Under the pieces are notes generated by a model. That model was not told where the DNA came from. It worked only from the letters and a program-made list of their open reading frames with translations, and made no database searches. Made by a program: the position numbers and the translations under genes. A DNA stretch of 64,000 bases from assembly GCA_001795455.1 (NCBI GenBank), contig MGPB01000008.1:124001-188000 (forward strand). The letters are read 5' to 3'. Positions 1 through 9,719 of the stretch are shown here, in pieces (within the stretch, counting starts at the first letter, position 1; the number at the start of each line of letters is the position of its first letter). This DNA is from Curvibacter sp. GWA2_63_95 (GTDB lineage: Bacteria > Pseudomonadota > Gammaproteobacteria > Burkholderiales > Burkholderiaceae_C).

Positions 1-46
1 CTGATCAGGCGCAGTCCAACCAAACCATGTTCCAGTAACAGGCATG

Positions 47-69
47 AAAAAGGCCACCCGAAGGTGGCC
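47..69 (-). terminator. Intrinsic terminator of the inositol ABC operon
   Basis: On the minus strand GGCCACC and GGTGGCC pair across a TTCG tetraloop and are followed by five T. It lies 24 bases after the permease stop codon, so it ends the transporter operon. Confidence 0.85.
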
Positions 70-92
70 ATGAGATCGACAGCGGGTTGGAG

Positions 93-1112
93 TTAGCGGC
101 CGCGCTTCTTGTTGCGATATTTGTCGGCAATCACCGCAATCACGATGATGGCGCCCTTCACCATCTCCTGGTAATAGGCGTCGATGCGGATGAAAGTAAA
201 GCCAGACATCATCACACCCAGAATCAGCACGCCGATCACGGTGCCGGTTACGCGGCCAACGCCACCCACAAGTGACGTGCCACCAATCACCACTGCGGCA
301 ATTGCATCCAACTCGTACATCACACCCATGCCGGACTGGCCGGAGATGGCGCGCGCTGCAGTCACGCTACCGGCAATGCCGCTGAGCAGGCCAGCAATGG
401 CGTAAATCCAGAGGAGGTGACGGTTCACGTTGATGCCGGACACCAGTGCAGCCTGGCGGTTGGCGCCGATGGCGTAGGTGAATTTTCCAAATCGGGTGTA
501 GCGCAAGACGATATGGAAGATGACGGCAATGATCAAAAAGATATACACGGGGTTGGCGCCGGAACCGATCCATGCGAAATCATCGGTCAACATGGACACT
601 GGCATACCACCAGTGAACCACTTGGCAAAACCGCGTGCTGCCACCATGGTGCCTAGCGTGACGATGAAGGGTGGAATCGCTGCATAGGCCACCAAGGAGC
701 CATTAAGCATGCCGATCAAAAGGCCGGTCGTCATCCCCGCGAGAATGGGCCAGATCAAGGGTAAATCCGTCAACGCCGGAAAAATGGCCCGGGGAAAGTC
801 AGATACCTGCGCCAAACTGGCCGATACAACTGCGGTTGCCGCCACTACGGAACCCGAAGATAAATCTGTACCACTGGTAATGATGACCATGTTGACGCCA
901 ACGGCGATGATGCCGATGACCGACATCTGCAAGATGATGATCTGCAGTCGCTCCAGATTGAAGATAAAACTCTGACTGTTGATGTACCAGCCCAGCGCTT
1001 CGAAAAACAAACTGATGCCGATCAGCACCATCAAGATGCTGGCTTCCGGTGGAAGCTTGAATTTGGGCTTGCTGCCCATCACAGGTGATGCAGAGACGGT
1101 GGAAGTAGTCAT
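93..1112 (-). CDS. iatP: ABC transporter permease, ribose/inositol type
   Basis: Inner-membrane permease (339 aa) of a CUT2/RbsC-family sugar ABC transporter. It has about ten hydrophobic segments and the family's glycine-rich loop near the C-terminus (GGTSLVGGVGRVTGTVIG). A longer reading from 1172 is possible, but it would overlap the ATPase gene, and MTTSTVSASP at 1112 starts 19 bases after the ATPase stop. It is the last gene of the binding protein-ATPase-permease operon and is followed by a terminator. Divergent iol genes make myo-inositol the likely substrate, as in the Caulobacter IbpA-IatA-IatP system. The substrate is inferred from context, the family from sequence. Confidence 0.88.
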   Translation of the reverse strand: MTTSTVSASPVMGSKPKFKLPPEASILMVLIGISLFFEALGWYINSQSFIFNLERLQIIILQMSVIGIIAVGVNMVIITSGTDLSSGSVVAATAVVSASLAQVSDFPRAIFPALTDLPLIWPILAGMTTGLLIGMLNGSLVAYAAIPPFIVTLGTMVAARGFAKWFTGGMPVSMLTDDFAWIGSGANPVYIFLIIAVIFHIVLRYTRFGKFTYAIGANRQAALVSGINVNRHLLWIYAIAGLLSGIAGSVTAARAISGQSGMGVMYELDAIAAVVIGGTSLVGGVGRVTGTVIGVLILGVMMSGFTFIRIDAYYQEMVKGAIIVIAVIADKYRNKKRGR

Positions 1113-1131
1113 GGTTGCGTCTTTCGGTGAA

Positions 1132-2670
1132 TTACTTGGCAGCCAGGTCCATGATGGACACCTGATCTGCATCTTTGCGGTCCAGAATGCCAGTGACAGT
1201 GCCTTCGTGCATCACGACAATGCGGTCACTCATGCCGAGCACTTCTGGCATTTCTGAAGAAATCATGAGAATGGCAACGCCTTGGCCTGCCAGCTCAGAC
1301 ACCAGACGGTGAATCTCGGCCTTGGCGCCCACGTCGATGCCACGGGTTGGTTCATCCAGAATCAGAATCTTCGGGTTCGTTAGCAACCAACGGCCCACCA
1401 GCACTTTTTGCTGGTTGCCACCTGACAGGTTTTGAATGATTTCGTTCATGTCTGGCGTTTTGACCCGCAAGCGCTTGGCCATGGCGATGCAGTCTTCGTT
1501 CAGTTGCTTATGCTGCACAAATCCGTTGGACACATAACGGCTGTTTAGCACTGCACTGTCCATGTTTTCCTGAATATTCAAGGCCAAAAAGCAACCGGTT
1601 TCTTTGCGGTCTTCGGTTAAAAAGGCCATGCCGCACTGCATCGCCTTGGCCGGTGTATTGATGTGCTCTTCTTTGCCGTTGATCGTGATGGTTCCACCGT
1701 TCGCAGGTGTCACGCCGAACAGCGTTTCGGCGACGTTAGATCGGCCGGAACCCACCAGTCCTGCCATGCCGACAATTTCGCCGGCACGCACATCAAAATT
1801 CACGTTTTTGAAAACGCCATTCAAAGTCAAGTTCTTGATGGACAGCACTACCTCGCCAATCGGCACGTCCTGTTTTGGGAACATCTGGGTGATCTCACGT
1901 CCCACCATCATCTTGATGATGTCGTCGCGGGTTACCTCGGTGGAGAGTTTGGTGGCAATGTATTTGCCATCGCGGAACACAGAGAACTCATCGGCAATCT
2001 CGAAAAGTTCATTCATCTTGTGGGTGATATAGATGATGCCTTTACCTTGGGACCGCAGCTTGCGGATGATGGAAAACAGATGGGCCACTTCTTTTTCGGT
2101 CAACGCAGAGGTGGGCTCATCCATGATGAGCACGTCAGAGTTATAGGAGACCGCCTTGGCAATTTCCACCATCTGGCGGTTGGCAACAGAAAGGGTTTGA
2201 ACCTCTGCCTTTGGGTCAATATCAATATTCAGTGTTTTGAAAAGTTCGGCTGTCTGCTTGTACAGCGTTGCATGGTCTACAAAACCGAAAGCATTTTTGG
2301 GTTCGCGTGTGATCCATACGTTTTCACCCACCGTCATCTGTGGCATCAGGTTTAACTCCTGATGGATCATGGCGATGCCCTTGTTCAGCGCATCAATAGG
2401 GGACTTGAGCGTAATGCGTTGGCCTTTGAGGCTGATTTCCCCTTGGTCCGGTATGTAGATACCGGCAATGATCTTCATTAGCGTGGATTTGCCGGCTCCG
2501 TTTTCACCCATCAATGCGTGCACTGTGCCCGCACGCAGCTTGAAGCCAACGCCGTCCAGCGCAATGACCCCAGGGAATCCTTTGCGAATACCGAGGATTT
2601 CTAAAAGAGGTGGCTCACCGGCGCCCTGTATCGGCTGTGCGGGTGCATCCAGAGTGGAAGTGTCAGACAT
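1132..2670 (-). CDS. iatA: Sugar ABC transporter ATP-binding protein, double domain
   Basis: Cytoplasmic ATPase (512 aa) of the RbsA/MglA type with two fused nucleotide-binding domains. The first has a complete Walker A (GENGAGKST) and Walker B ([12 protein letters not shown]). The second has the degenerate P-loop usual in this family (AGLVGSGRS), a signature LSGGNQQKV and Walker [13 protein letters not shown]. It follows the binding-protein gene after a 71-base gap that contains a strong stem-loop and precedes the permease by 19 bases. It probably powers myo-inositol import, judged from the divergent iolCDEBA genes. Confidence 0.9.
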   Translation of the reverse strand: MSDTSTLDAPAQPIQGAGEPPLLEILGIRKGFPGVIALDGVGFKLRAGTVHALMGENGAGKSTLMKIIAGIYIPDQGEISLKGQRITLKSPIDALNKGIAMIHQELNLMPQMTVGENVWITREPKNAFGFVDHATLYKQTAELFKTLNIDIDPKAEVQTLSVANRQMVEIAKAVSYNSDVLIMDEPTSALTEKEVAHLFSIIRKLRSQGKGIIYITHKMNELFEIADEFSVFRDGKYIATKLSTEVTRDDIIKMMVGREITQMFPKQDVPIGEVVLSIKNLTLNGVFKNVNFDVRAGEIVGMAGLVGSGRSNVAETLFGVTPANGGTITINGKEEHINTPAKAMQCGMAFLTEDRKETGCFLALNIQENMDSAVLNSRYVSNGFVQHKQLNEDCIAMAKRLRVKTPDMNEIIQNLSGGNQQKVLVGRWLLTNPKILILDEPTRGIDVGAKAEIHRLVSELAGQGVAILMISSEMPEVLGMSDRIVVMHEGTVTGILDRKDADQVSIMDLAAK

Positions 2671-2697
2671 CCTGATTTCTCATGTTGAAAGCAAACA

Positions 2698-2724
2698 GCA
2701 ATGCAACCCATCGGGTTGCATTGC
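2698..2724 (-). promoter_or_regulatory. Intercistronic stem-loop after the binding-protein gene
   Basis: GCAATGCAACCC and GGGTTGCATTGC form a perfect 12-bp stem with a 3-base loop between the binding-protein stop and the ATPase start. There is no T tract, so it is more likely an mRNA-stabilising element that protects the 3' end of the binding-protein message than a full terminator. That role is known for other binding-protein operons and inferred here. Confidence 0.75.
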
Positions 2725-2741
2725 ATGCGGTGGCAATCGGA

Positions 2742-3674
2742 TTAGTTTTTGCCGGAGTACTTGCTCAGGTTAGCAGGTGTGACCAATTCGAAAGGAATGT
2801 TCACGAAGCGCTCCACCGGTTGCTTTTTAATCAACTTGATAGCTGCTTCGACGGCGCCAGAGCCTTGACCGGCCGCGTTCTGGAACACAGTCACTTTCAA
2901 GTCGCCGGCCTTCATGGACGCCAATGCGTCAGGGGTGGCGTCGATACCAGCCACGATGCTGGCGGGTGTCCACTTCTTGGCAGCCTTCAGTGCGTTGATC
3001 GCGCCGATGGCCATTTCGTCGTTGTTGGCGATGATGGCGTCAAACTTCACGCCAGAAGACAACCAGTTGGTAGTGATGTCCTGGCCCTTTGTACGATCCC
3101 AGGCGCCTTCGCGTTTATCCACAATCTTGATGCCACTGCATTCTTTGGTGGCAATCACTTCTTCGATGTCCTTGGTGCGGGTACGGGCTGCTTCGTTAGA
3201 CAGTTCGCCCATCAACACCAGAACTTGGCCTTTGCCCTTCAGCAAACGGCAGACTTCCTGGGTTTGCAGCGTGCCGGACACTTTTTCGTCAGAGGCCACA
3301 AATGCTACGCCCTTGGGCAGCTTTTCAAAGTCGACAGGCTTGCGGTTCACGTATACCAAGGGGATGCCAGCCTCAGTCACCATCTTCGTGATCTTGGGAG
3401 AGGCATCGGTGTCCACTGGGTTCACGATGATCGCATCGTACTTTTGCGCAATCATGTTTTGAATTTGGCTGAGCTGCTTGCCCACGTCGTTGCCAGCGTC
3501 TTCCACTTGCACGGTGGCACCTGCTTTTTTACCGGCTTCCATGGTGCCGTTTTTCAAAATGGTCAGGAAGGTGTCCAGCCCAGACATGGCCAGACCGACT
3601 TTTTGTGCGTGTGCTGCCATGGGGGATACCAAGGCGGCGGAAGAGACGGCTGCTGCAATCAAAAGCTTTTTCAT
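2742..3674 (-). CDS. ibpA: Periplasmic sugar-binding protein, probably myo-inositol
   Basis: Periplasmic binding protein of the ribose/galactose type (310 aa). The signal peptide MKKLLIAAAVSSAALV ends at AHA-Q. The body has the Peripla_BP_4 fold signatures (VNPVDTDAS, IIANNDEMAIGAI, VAGIDATPDAL). AGGAGA sits upstream of the start. It is the first gene of the transporter operon and divergent from iolC. It is clearly paralogous to the binding protein encoded at 7790-8743: both contain VASDEKVSGTLQT and LSNEAARTRT. Inositol as ligand follows from the neighbours and is not proved by sequence. Confidence 0.88.
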   Translation of the reverse strand: MKKLLIAAAVSSAALVSPMAAHAQKVGLAMSGLDTFLTILKNGTMEAGKKAGATVQVEDAGNDVGKQLSQIQNMIAQKYDAIIVNPVDTDASPKITKMVTEAGIPLVYVNRKPVDFEKLPKGVAFVASDEKVSGTLQTQEVCRLLKGKGQVLVLMGELSNEAARTRTKDIEEVIATKECSGIKIVDKREGAWDRTKGQDITTNWLSSGVKFDAIIANNDEMAIGAINALKAAKKWTPASIVAGIDATPDALASMKAGDLKVTVFQNAAGQGSGAVEAAIKLIKKQPVERFVNIPFELVTPANLSKYSGKN

Positions 3675-3695
3675 GTTGATGTATCTCCTAACTGG

Positions 3696-3723
3696 GTTTT
3701 ATTAACGGTTGACGGAATGTCAA
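3696..3723 (-). promoter_or_regulatory. Putative promoter of the inositol ABC operon with overlapping palindrome
   Basis: On the minus strand TTGACA and TAAAAC are separated by 16 bases, a plausible sigma-70 promoter just upstream of the ribosome-binding site. The -35 region overlaps the inverted repeat TTGAC-N5-GTCAA at 3709-3723, a possible operator. This is a prediction from motif only. Confidence 0.4.
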
Positions 3724-3788
3724 TCGTTGTCGGGCTTGGTCGTACTCAGGACATTTCCTTGCCACGGGGAGAAATGTAATTAAAAAAC

Positions 3789-3830
3789 GAAAATTATTTC
3801 TAAGTACTTACACCTAGCGAAATTTATTTC
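3789..3830. promoter_or_regulatory. Twin operator-like boxes between ABC and iol operons
   Basis: Two near-identical 12-mers, GAAAATTATTTC (3789-3800) and GAAATTTATTTC (3819-3830), start exactly 30 bp apart, about three helical turns. A third, weaker relative (GAAATGTAATTA) begins at 3771. The second box lies just upstream of a TATACT hexamer (3833-3838) that could be the iolC -10 element. The spacing and GAAA/TTTC symmetry suit a repressor of the inositol regulon (IolR type), but no such regulator gene is recognised in the window. Confidence 0.5.
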
Positions 3831-3936
3831 TTTATACTTTACAGTCACCGAAACGGTAAAAGCGCCTGCGCTATTGACGTTGCTGTTTCGCGCAGCTTCC
3901 GCGAGTCATTAACATGTCCTTTGGACCCCGTACCCG

Positions 3937-5889
3937 ATGAGTACCCTCAAATTTCCTTCTGGCCGCCCCATTGACCTGGCATGCCTGGGCCGCTTGGCGG
4001 TTGACCTTTACGCGCAGCAGTTCGGTAGCCGCCTTGAAGATGCGCGCAGCATGGCGATGTACCTCGGTGGCAGCTCCGCCAATCTGGCTTTCGGCGTGGC
4101 GCGTTTGGGCTTGCGCAGCGGCATGTTGTCCCGCGTGGGCAATGAGCAGATGGGGCGCTTTTTGATCGAAACCCTGGAGAATGAAGGCTGCGATGTCAGC
4201 CAGATCCAGATCGACCCCGAGCGTTTGACGGGGCAGGTGCTGCTGGGCTTGAAAGATCGCGACACCTTCCCGCTGCTGTTTATGCGTGAAAATTGCGCGG
4301 ACATGGCCCTTGATGCCGTGCAAATCCAGGAGTCGTATCTGGCCCAGTGCCGTGCACTGGCCATCACCGGCACCCACTTGTCCACCCCAGGCACCCGTGC
4401 CGCCGCGTTGACCGCGCTGGGCTATGCCCGCAAGCATGGTGTCGTGCGGGTTCTGGATATCGACTACCGCCCGGTGCTGTGGGGTCTGACAAGCCGCGGG
4501 GCAGGCGAAAACCGCTATGTGGCCGATGCCAACGTCACCCGGCAGTTGCAGGAGGTGTTGCCCGAGTTCGATCTTCTGGTCGGTACCGAAGAGGAGTTCT
4601 TCATCGCCGGTGGCGTGGCCAATGACATCGTGGCCAGCCTGCGCGCCGTGCGTGCCTTGACGTCCGCTACGCTGGTGGTCAAACGTGGTGCCTTGGGTTG
4701 CTGTGTGATTGAAGGTGCGGTGCCGGGCGATATTGATGCTGCGCCGACGTACAAAGGTGAGCGCGTCGAAGTACTCAATGTGCTGGGCGCGGGCGATGCC
4801 TTTTTATCCGGCCTGATGACCGGTTTGCTGCAGGGCAAAGATTGGACAGGGGCTACCCGCATGGCCAATGCCTGCGGTGCGATTGTGGTGTCCCGCCATG
4901 CATGCTCTGCTGCCATGCCTACACCTGAAGAGTTGGCGCACTGGTTCAGCGGCAGCCGTAACCCCAAGGTGGATGCCGACGCCCAGTTGGCCCATCTGCA
5001 CCGCGTGACACCGAACCGCAAAGAATGGAATGAGCTGTGTGTGATTGCGTTTGATCACCGCAGCCAGTTCCTGGATCTGGCTCGCGAAGCCGGGGCCGAC
5101 GAGGCACGTATTCCTGCCCTCAAGAAATTGCTGGTACGCGTAGCCGAGCGCGTCGAAGCCGATCGCCAGTTACAAGACCACACGGGTGTACTGATTGACG
5201 GGGGCGCGTATGGCTCTGACGCTCTTGCAGCCGCTACAGGCCGTGGATGGTGGGTGGGCCGCCCGGTGGAGTTGCCTGGTTCACGCCCTCTGCGCTTTGA
5301 TGGCACTCGCTCTATTGGCAGTGCCTTGATCCACTGGCCTACCGAACAAGTGGTCAAGTGTCTTGTGCACTACCACCCTGATGACGCGTATGAACTGCGC
5401 ATTGAGCAAGAGCAAAAAGTGCTGGAGCTGTGGGAAGCCACCCGTGAGAGCGGCAACGAGCTGCTGTTGGAAATCATCTCCCCCAAGGCCCTGACCCTGG
5501 CTGGCACTGAGGACGACGTCGTGCTGCGCTCTGTGAAGCGCTTCTACAACCTGGGCGTGAAGCCCGAGTGGTGGAAGCTGGCGCCCATGCAGCCCCAAGG
5601 CTGGGTGGCGCTGGAAGCCTTGCTGGCTGAGCGCGACCCGCATTGCCGTGGCGCAGTGATCCTGGGCCTGAATCAGCCCATCGCTCACCTCGTGGACAGC
5701 TTCCGCAACGCCACCAACCCGGTCGTCAAAGGCTTTATGGTCGGCCGCAGTTTGTGGGCGGACGCCTCACTGCGTTGGTTGCGCGGTGATCTGTCCGACG
5801 ATGCCTTTGTGGCAGAAGTGGCCCGTAACTTCACCATCCTGGTCGATGCCTGGCGCAATCGCCGCACCATGGTGCGTGCCGTTGCTTGA
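3937..5889 (+). CDS. iolC: Bifunctional 5-dehydro-2-deoxygluconokinase / DUF2090 aldolase-like protein
   Basis: A 650-aa fusion. Residues 1 to about 335 are a PfkB-family sugar kinase with the substrate-side motif YLGGSSANLAFGVARLG and the catalytic GAGDAF box (D287). It phosphorylates 5-dehydro-2-deoxygluconate in inositol breakdown. Residues from about 350 to the end match DUF2090, an aldolase-like TIM barrel (VIAFDHRSQFLDLAREAG), likely the next step that splits the phosphorylated product. The fusion is common in proteobacterial IolC and explains why no separate iolJ is needed. It is the first gene of the iol operon, 21 bases before iolD. No strong ribosome-binding site precedes the ATG. 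Confidence 0.92.
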   Translation: MSTLKFPSGRPIDLACLGRLAVDLYAQQFGSRLEDARSMAMYLGGSSANLAFGVARLGLRSGMLSRVGNEQMGRFLIETLENEGCDVSQIQIDPERLTGQVLLGLKDRDTFPLLFMRENCADMALDAVQIQESYLAQCRALAITGTHLSTPGTRAAALTALGYARKHGVVRVLDIDYRPVLWGLTSRGAGENRYVADANVTRQLQEVLPEFDLLVGTEEEFFIAGGVANDIVASLRAVRALTSATLVVKRGALGCCVIEGAVPGDIDAAPTYKGERVEVLNVLGAGDAFLSGLMTGLLQGKDWTGATRMANACGAIVVSRHACSAAMPTPEELAHWFSGSRNPKVDADAQLAHLHRVTPNRKEWNELCVIAFDHRSQFLDLAREAGADEARIPALKKLLVRVAERVEADRQLQDHTGVLIDGGAYGSDALAAATGRGWWVGRPVELPGSRPLRFDGTRSIGSALIHWPTEQVVKCLVHYHPDDAYELRIEQEQKVLELWEATRESGNELLLEIISPKALTLAGTEDDVVLRSVKRFYNLGVKPEWWKLAPMQPQGWVALEALLAERDPHCRGAVILGLNQPIAHLVDSFRNATNPVVKGFMVGRSLWADASLRWLRGDLSDDAFVAEVARNFTILVDAWRNRRTMVRAVA

Positions 5890-5910
5890 ACTTTCGGTAC
5901 AACTTCCACC

Positions 5911-7779
5911 ATGACAACAACCCAACGACTCACCTTATCCCAGGCGCTGGTGAAACACCTGGCCGCCTTGCGCGTAGAAATGCACGACGGCAGCATCCAG
6001 CCTTATTGCGGTGGTGTCTTCACCATCTTCGGTCACGGCAACGTGGCTGGCATGGGCGAGGCCCTCGTCGCCGAACGCGACAAGCTCACCACCTACCGTG
6101 CCCACAACGAGCAGACCATGGCGCATGCGGCCATCGCCTTTGCCAAGGCCCAGTTTCGCCAGCGCATCATGGCCGTCAGCACCAGCATTGGTCCGGGCGC
6201 AACCAACATGGTCACCGCCGCCGCAGTGGCGCATGTGAACCGTCTGCCAGTGCTGCTTTTGCCCGGTGACGTGTTCGCCACCCGCCGCCCCGATCCGGTG
6301 CTGCAGCAGATCGAGAGCTTCGGCCAGGGTGATGTCAGCGCCAGCGACTGCTTCCGCCCCGTCACGCGCTACTTTGACCGCCTGACTCGCCCTGAGCACA
6401 TCCTGACTGCCTTGCCCCGCGCCATCCAGATGATGACGGACCCGGCCAATTGCGGTCCGGCCTGCCTCTCGCTGCCGCAAGACGTGCAGGCTATGGCTTT
6501 TGATTGCCCCGAAGACTTTTTGACTCCCGAAGTGCTGCGCTTCCGACGCCCGCCCGCAGATGCGCGCGAGCTAGCCAGCGCAGTAGCTCTGCTCCGCACC
6601 GCCAAACGCCCCTTGATCGTGGCCGGTGGCGGTGTGCTCTATAGCCAGGCCTGGGCCGAACTGCGTGCCTTTGCCGATGCGCACGGCGTACCCGTGGTTG
6701 AGTCCCACGGCGGCAAGAGCAGCCTGCCTTGGGACCACCCGCTGAACCTCGGTGCCATCGGTGTGGACGGCGTGTCTTGGGCCAACGACATGGCGCGCGA
6801 GGCCGATGTGGTGTTTGCGGTAGGTACCCGCCTGCAAGACTTCACTACCGGTTCGCACGCTCTGTTCCCGCAAGCCAAGTTGCTTAGCCTGAACGTGCAA
6901 CCCTATGACGCTGGCAAGTGGAGCGGGACCGCCCTAGTGGCCGATGCCCGCGTGGGCTTGGGCCAGCTGGAAACTGGCTTGGCTGGCTGGGCGGCCGATG
7001 TCGCCTGGACGGCACGCGCCCAACAGCAAGCTGCAGTGGCCAATGCCCGTATCAGCGAACTGACCACCAATGTTCCCAAAGACATGCTGCCTTACGACGC
7101 CGAAGTGATCGGCGCCGTGCGCGACTCGGCCATTGAGCTGGGTCTGGACAGCGGAACCCGCGACGTGGCCCTGTGCGCTGCCGGCACGCTGCCCGCCGAA
7201 CTGCACAAGCTCTGGCGCGCCAGCCTGCCGGGTAACTACCACATGGAATACGGCTATTCCTGCATGGGCTACGAAGTGGCCGGCGGCCTGGGCGTCAAGA
7301 TGGCGCGGCCCGAGCAGGAGTCCATCGTCTTGGTGGGCGATGGCTCGTACATGATGGCCAACTCCGAGCTGGCTACCTCCGTGCTGCTGGGCCAGAAGAT
7401 TATTGTGGTGATTCTGGACAATCGCGGCTATGGCTGTATCGAGCGCCTGCAGATTAAAACTGGCAGTCCCGGCTTCAACAACATGCTCGATGACTGTGTG
7501 CCCGAGGGCGGCGAGCGCAGCACCATCGACTTCGCGATGCACGCTCGCGCCATGGGCGCCCATGCAGTGCATGTCAAGGATGTAACTGAGCTCAAGGCCG
7601 CAATGGTCAAGGCCCGCCAGGCCCAGCGCACCCAGGTGATCGTGATTGACACCACCCACACCCGTATTACCGACGGTGGTTGCTGGTGGGAGGTGGCGAT
7701 CCCGGAGGTGTCCAGCCGTGCGGAGGTGCGCGAAGCCCATGCCAACTATCTCCATGCCCAAGCGCAGCAGCGTATCTGA
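5911..7779 (+). CDS. iolD: 3D-(3,5/4)-trihydroxycyclohexane-1,2-dione hydrolase
   Basis: Thiamine-diphosphate-dependent ring-opening enzyme of myo-inositol catabolism (622 aa, typical length). The N-terminal ThDP-activating glutamate is E67 (AHNEQTMAHA). The cofactor-binding GDG motif is at 476-478 and runs to DNRGYGCIERLQ. It lies between iolC and a binding-protein gene whose start is 11 bases after this stop. The product, 5-deoxyglucuronate, is the IolB substrate encoded downstream. Confidence 0.94.
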   Translation: MTTTQRLTLSQALVKHLAALRVEMHDGSIQPYCGGVFTIFGHGNVAGMGEALVAERDKLTTYRAHNEQTMAHAAIAFAKAQFRQRIMAVSTSIGPGATNMVTAAAVAHVNRLPVLLLPGDVFATRRPDPVLQQIESFGQGDVSASDCFRPVTRYFDRLTRPEHILTALPRAIQMMTDPANCGPACLSLPQDVQAMAFDCPEDFLTPEVLRFRRPPADARELASAVALLRTAKRPLIVAGGGVLYSQAWAELRAFADAHGVPVVESHGGKSSLPWDHPLNLGAIGVDGVSWANDMAREADVVFAVGTRLQDFTTGSHALFPQAKLLSLNVQPYDAGKWSGTALVADARVGLGQLETGLAGWAADVAWTARAQQQAAVANARISELTTNVPKDMLPYDAEVIGAVRDSAIELGLDSGTRDVALCAAGTLPAELHKLWRASLPGNYHMEYGYSCMGYEVAGGLGVKMARPEQESIVLVGDGSYMMANSELATSVLLGQKIIVVILDNRGYGCIERLQIKTGSPGFNNMLDDCVPEGGERSTIDFAMHARAMGAHAVHVKDVTELKAAMVKARQAQRTQVIVIDTTHTRITDGGCWWEVAIPEVSSRAEVREAHANYLHAQAQQRI

Positions 7780-7789
7780 GGGCCGCTGG

Positions 7790-8743
7790 ATGCTTTGCAT
7801 GAGAAGTGTTCTGGCCGGCGCACTGGTTGCGGCGGGCATTTTGTTGATGCCGCTGTCTGTCCACGCACAGAAGATTGGTTTTGCCCTTTCGGAGCAAGAC
7901 GCCTTTCTTTCGCTGCTGCGTGACGGGGTCACCGAGGCCGCCAAAGCCACGGGAGCCTCGGTGCAACTCGAAGATGCCAAGGGCAGCAAAATGGTCCAGC
8001 TCGACCAGATTCGCCAACTGGTAGCCCAGCGCGTAGATGCCATTGTGGTGGTACCGGTCGACACCGAGGCCACCCGTGTGATTACGCAAATGGTCAGCCA
8101 GGCCCGCATTCCGCTGGTGTACGTGAACCGCAAGCCGATTGACTTCGAGCAGTTGCCACCGGATGTAGCGGTCGTGGCGTCGGATGAAAAAGTGTCAGGA
8201 ACACTGCAAACCGAAGAGGTATGCCGCCTCCTGAAAGGCCGTGGCCAGATCGTGGTGCTGATGGGAAGCCTCTCCAACGAGGCGGCCCGGACCCGCACGC
8301 AGGACATTGAAGACGTGCTCGCGCGGTCGGCTTGCAGCGGCATTCGCATCTTGGACAAGCGCCTGGGCGGCTGGAGCCGTGAGCGGGCGCGTCTCATTAT
8401 GTTCAACCTGATGGCCTCCGCAGCCCATACCGGCAAGCGTATTGACGCCATCGTGGCGAACAACGATGAAATGGCGCTGGGTGCCATCGAAGCGCTCAAG
8501 GCAAACAGAGTTTGGACGCCCGACTTTGTGGTGGCGGGCATCGACGCCACCCCGGATGCACTGGCCTCCATGAAAGCTGGCGAACTCAAAGTATCTGTGC
8601 GGCAGCATGCAGCCGGCCAAGGGGCCGGTGCCGTGCACACCGCCTTGCGGCTGATTCGGAAACAGTCCGTCCCCCGCTTTGTGGACGTCCCCTTTGAGCT
8701 GGTGACACCCTCCAATCTTCACAAGTTTCTTGCCCAAAACTGA
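7790..8743 (+). CDS. Second sugar-binding protein, inserted in the iol operon
   Basis: Periplasmic binding protein (317 aa) with signal peptide MLCMRSVLAGALVAAG and a cleavage site at VHA-Q. It is a close paralogue of the binding protein at 2742-3674, sharing SDEKVSGTLQT, NNDEMALGAI and GIDATPDALASMK. The start at 7790 is chosen because GAGGG lies seven bases upstream; an ATG at 7799 is the alternative. No ATPase or permease accompanies it, so it presumably shares the divergent transporter or acts as a receptor. It may bind a different inositol isomer or an inosose; that is inference. Confidence 0.86.
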   Translation: MLCMRSVLAGALVAAGILLMPLSVHAQKIGFALSEQDAFLSLLRDGVTEAAKATGASVQLEDAKGSKMVQLDQIRQLVAQRVDAIVVVPVDTEATRVITQMVSQARIPLVYVNRKPIDFEQLPPDVAVVASDEKVSGTLQTEEVCRLLKGRGQIVVLMGSLSNEAARTRTQDIEDVLARSACSGIRILDKRLGGWSRERARLIMFNLMASAAHTGKRIDAIVANNDEMALGAIEALKANRVWTPDFVVAGIDATPDALASMKAGELKVSVRQHAAGQGAGAVHTALRLIRKQSVPRFVDVPFELVTPSNLHKFLAQN

Positions 8744-8774
8744 TCCATCAATCCCTGAAAGGAAGACCACCCCT

Positions 8775-9701
8775 ATGACCTGGAACGTCCGCATCGGCAT
8801 CAACCCCATCTCCTGGTTCAACGACGACATGCCCTCGCTCGGCGGCGAAACGCCGCTGGAAACCGCACTGCGCGAAGGCAAGGAAATCGGCTACGTCGGC
8901 TTTGAGCTGGGCAACAAATTTCCCAAAGAGGGCCCCGCGCTGAAAGCCAAGCTAGACGAGTACGGCCTGGCCTGCGTGTCCGGCTGGTACTCCGGCTTTC
9001 TGGCCGAAGTGGCACCCGGCCAAAGCAATGCTGACGCAGTAGCCGCCGAGATCGAGCGCTGCAAGGCACACATGGGCAAGCTGCAGTACAACGGTGTGAA
9101 CGTGGTGGTCTACGGCGAATGCGCAGGCACCGTGCAGGGCCAGATGGACACGCCCGTGAGCAAGCGCCCCCAATTCGCCAGCGAGGCACTCTGGCAAGGG
9201 TATGCCGAGCGCTTGAATGCATTCGGCGAACACCTGCTCCAAACCTACGGTATCAAATTGGCTTACCACCACCACATGGGTGCCTATGTGGAGTCCCCGG
9301 CCGATATCGACAAGCTGATGACCCTCACCGACCCGGCCAAAGTGTTCTTGTTGTACGACACCGGCCACGCCTACTTCGGTGGCGCGGCCGACCCGGTGGC
9401 TCTGCTCAAAAAGCACGTCAAGCGTGTGGTGCATGTGCACTGCAAAGACGTGCGCACCCCCGTCATTGCCCAGGCCCGCAATGACGGCTGGAGCTTTTTG
9501 AGCGGTGTGCTCAATGGCACCTTCACCGTGCCCGGCGACGGCAGCATTGACTACGCCGCAGCCCTGCAGGTGCTGCGCGATGCCGGTTATGAAGGCTGGC
9601 TGGTGGTGGAGGCCGAGCAAGACCCGGCCGTGGCTCCCAGCTACCAGTATGCGAAGAAGGGGTTTGAGACCCTGAGCGGCCTGGTCAAAAGCCTGGCCTG
9701 A
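8775..9701 (+). CDS. iolE: myo-Inosose-2 dehydratase
   Basis: Cytoplasmic TIM-barrel dehydratase (308 aa) of the AP-endonuclease-2/xylose-isomerase-like family. It converts 2-keto-myo-inositol to the dione used by IolD. Start motif VRIGINPISWFNDDMP is characteristic of IolE. Metal-ligand motifs are visible: AYHHHMGAYVE, LLYDTGHAYF and VHVHCKDVR. GGAAGA precedes the ATG at 8775. It lies between the second binding protein and iolB. Confidence 0.94.
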   Translation: MTWNVRIGINPISWFNDDMPSLGGETPLETALREGKEIGYVGFELGNKFPKEGPALKAKLDEYGLACVSGWYSGFLAEVAPGQSNADAVAAEIERCKAHMGKLQYNGVNVVVYGECAGTVQGQMDTPVSKRPQFASEALWQGYAERLNAFGEHLLQTYGIKLAYHHHMGAYVESPADIDKLMTLTDPAKVFLLYDTGHAYFGGAADPVALLKKHVKRVVHVHCKDVRTPVIAQARNDGWSFLSGVLNGTFTVPGDGSIDYAAALQVLRDAGYEGWLVVEAEQDPAVAPSYQYAKKGFETLSGLVKSLA

Positions 9702-9719
9702 TTTGCAAAGGACATCACC

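Noticed and set aside
6934..8715. Minus-strand open frame opposite iolD and the binding protein
   Set aside because: Low-complexity Ser/Ala/Arg-rich product with no family, fully covered by two well-supported genes.
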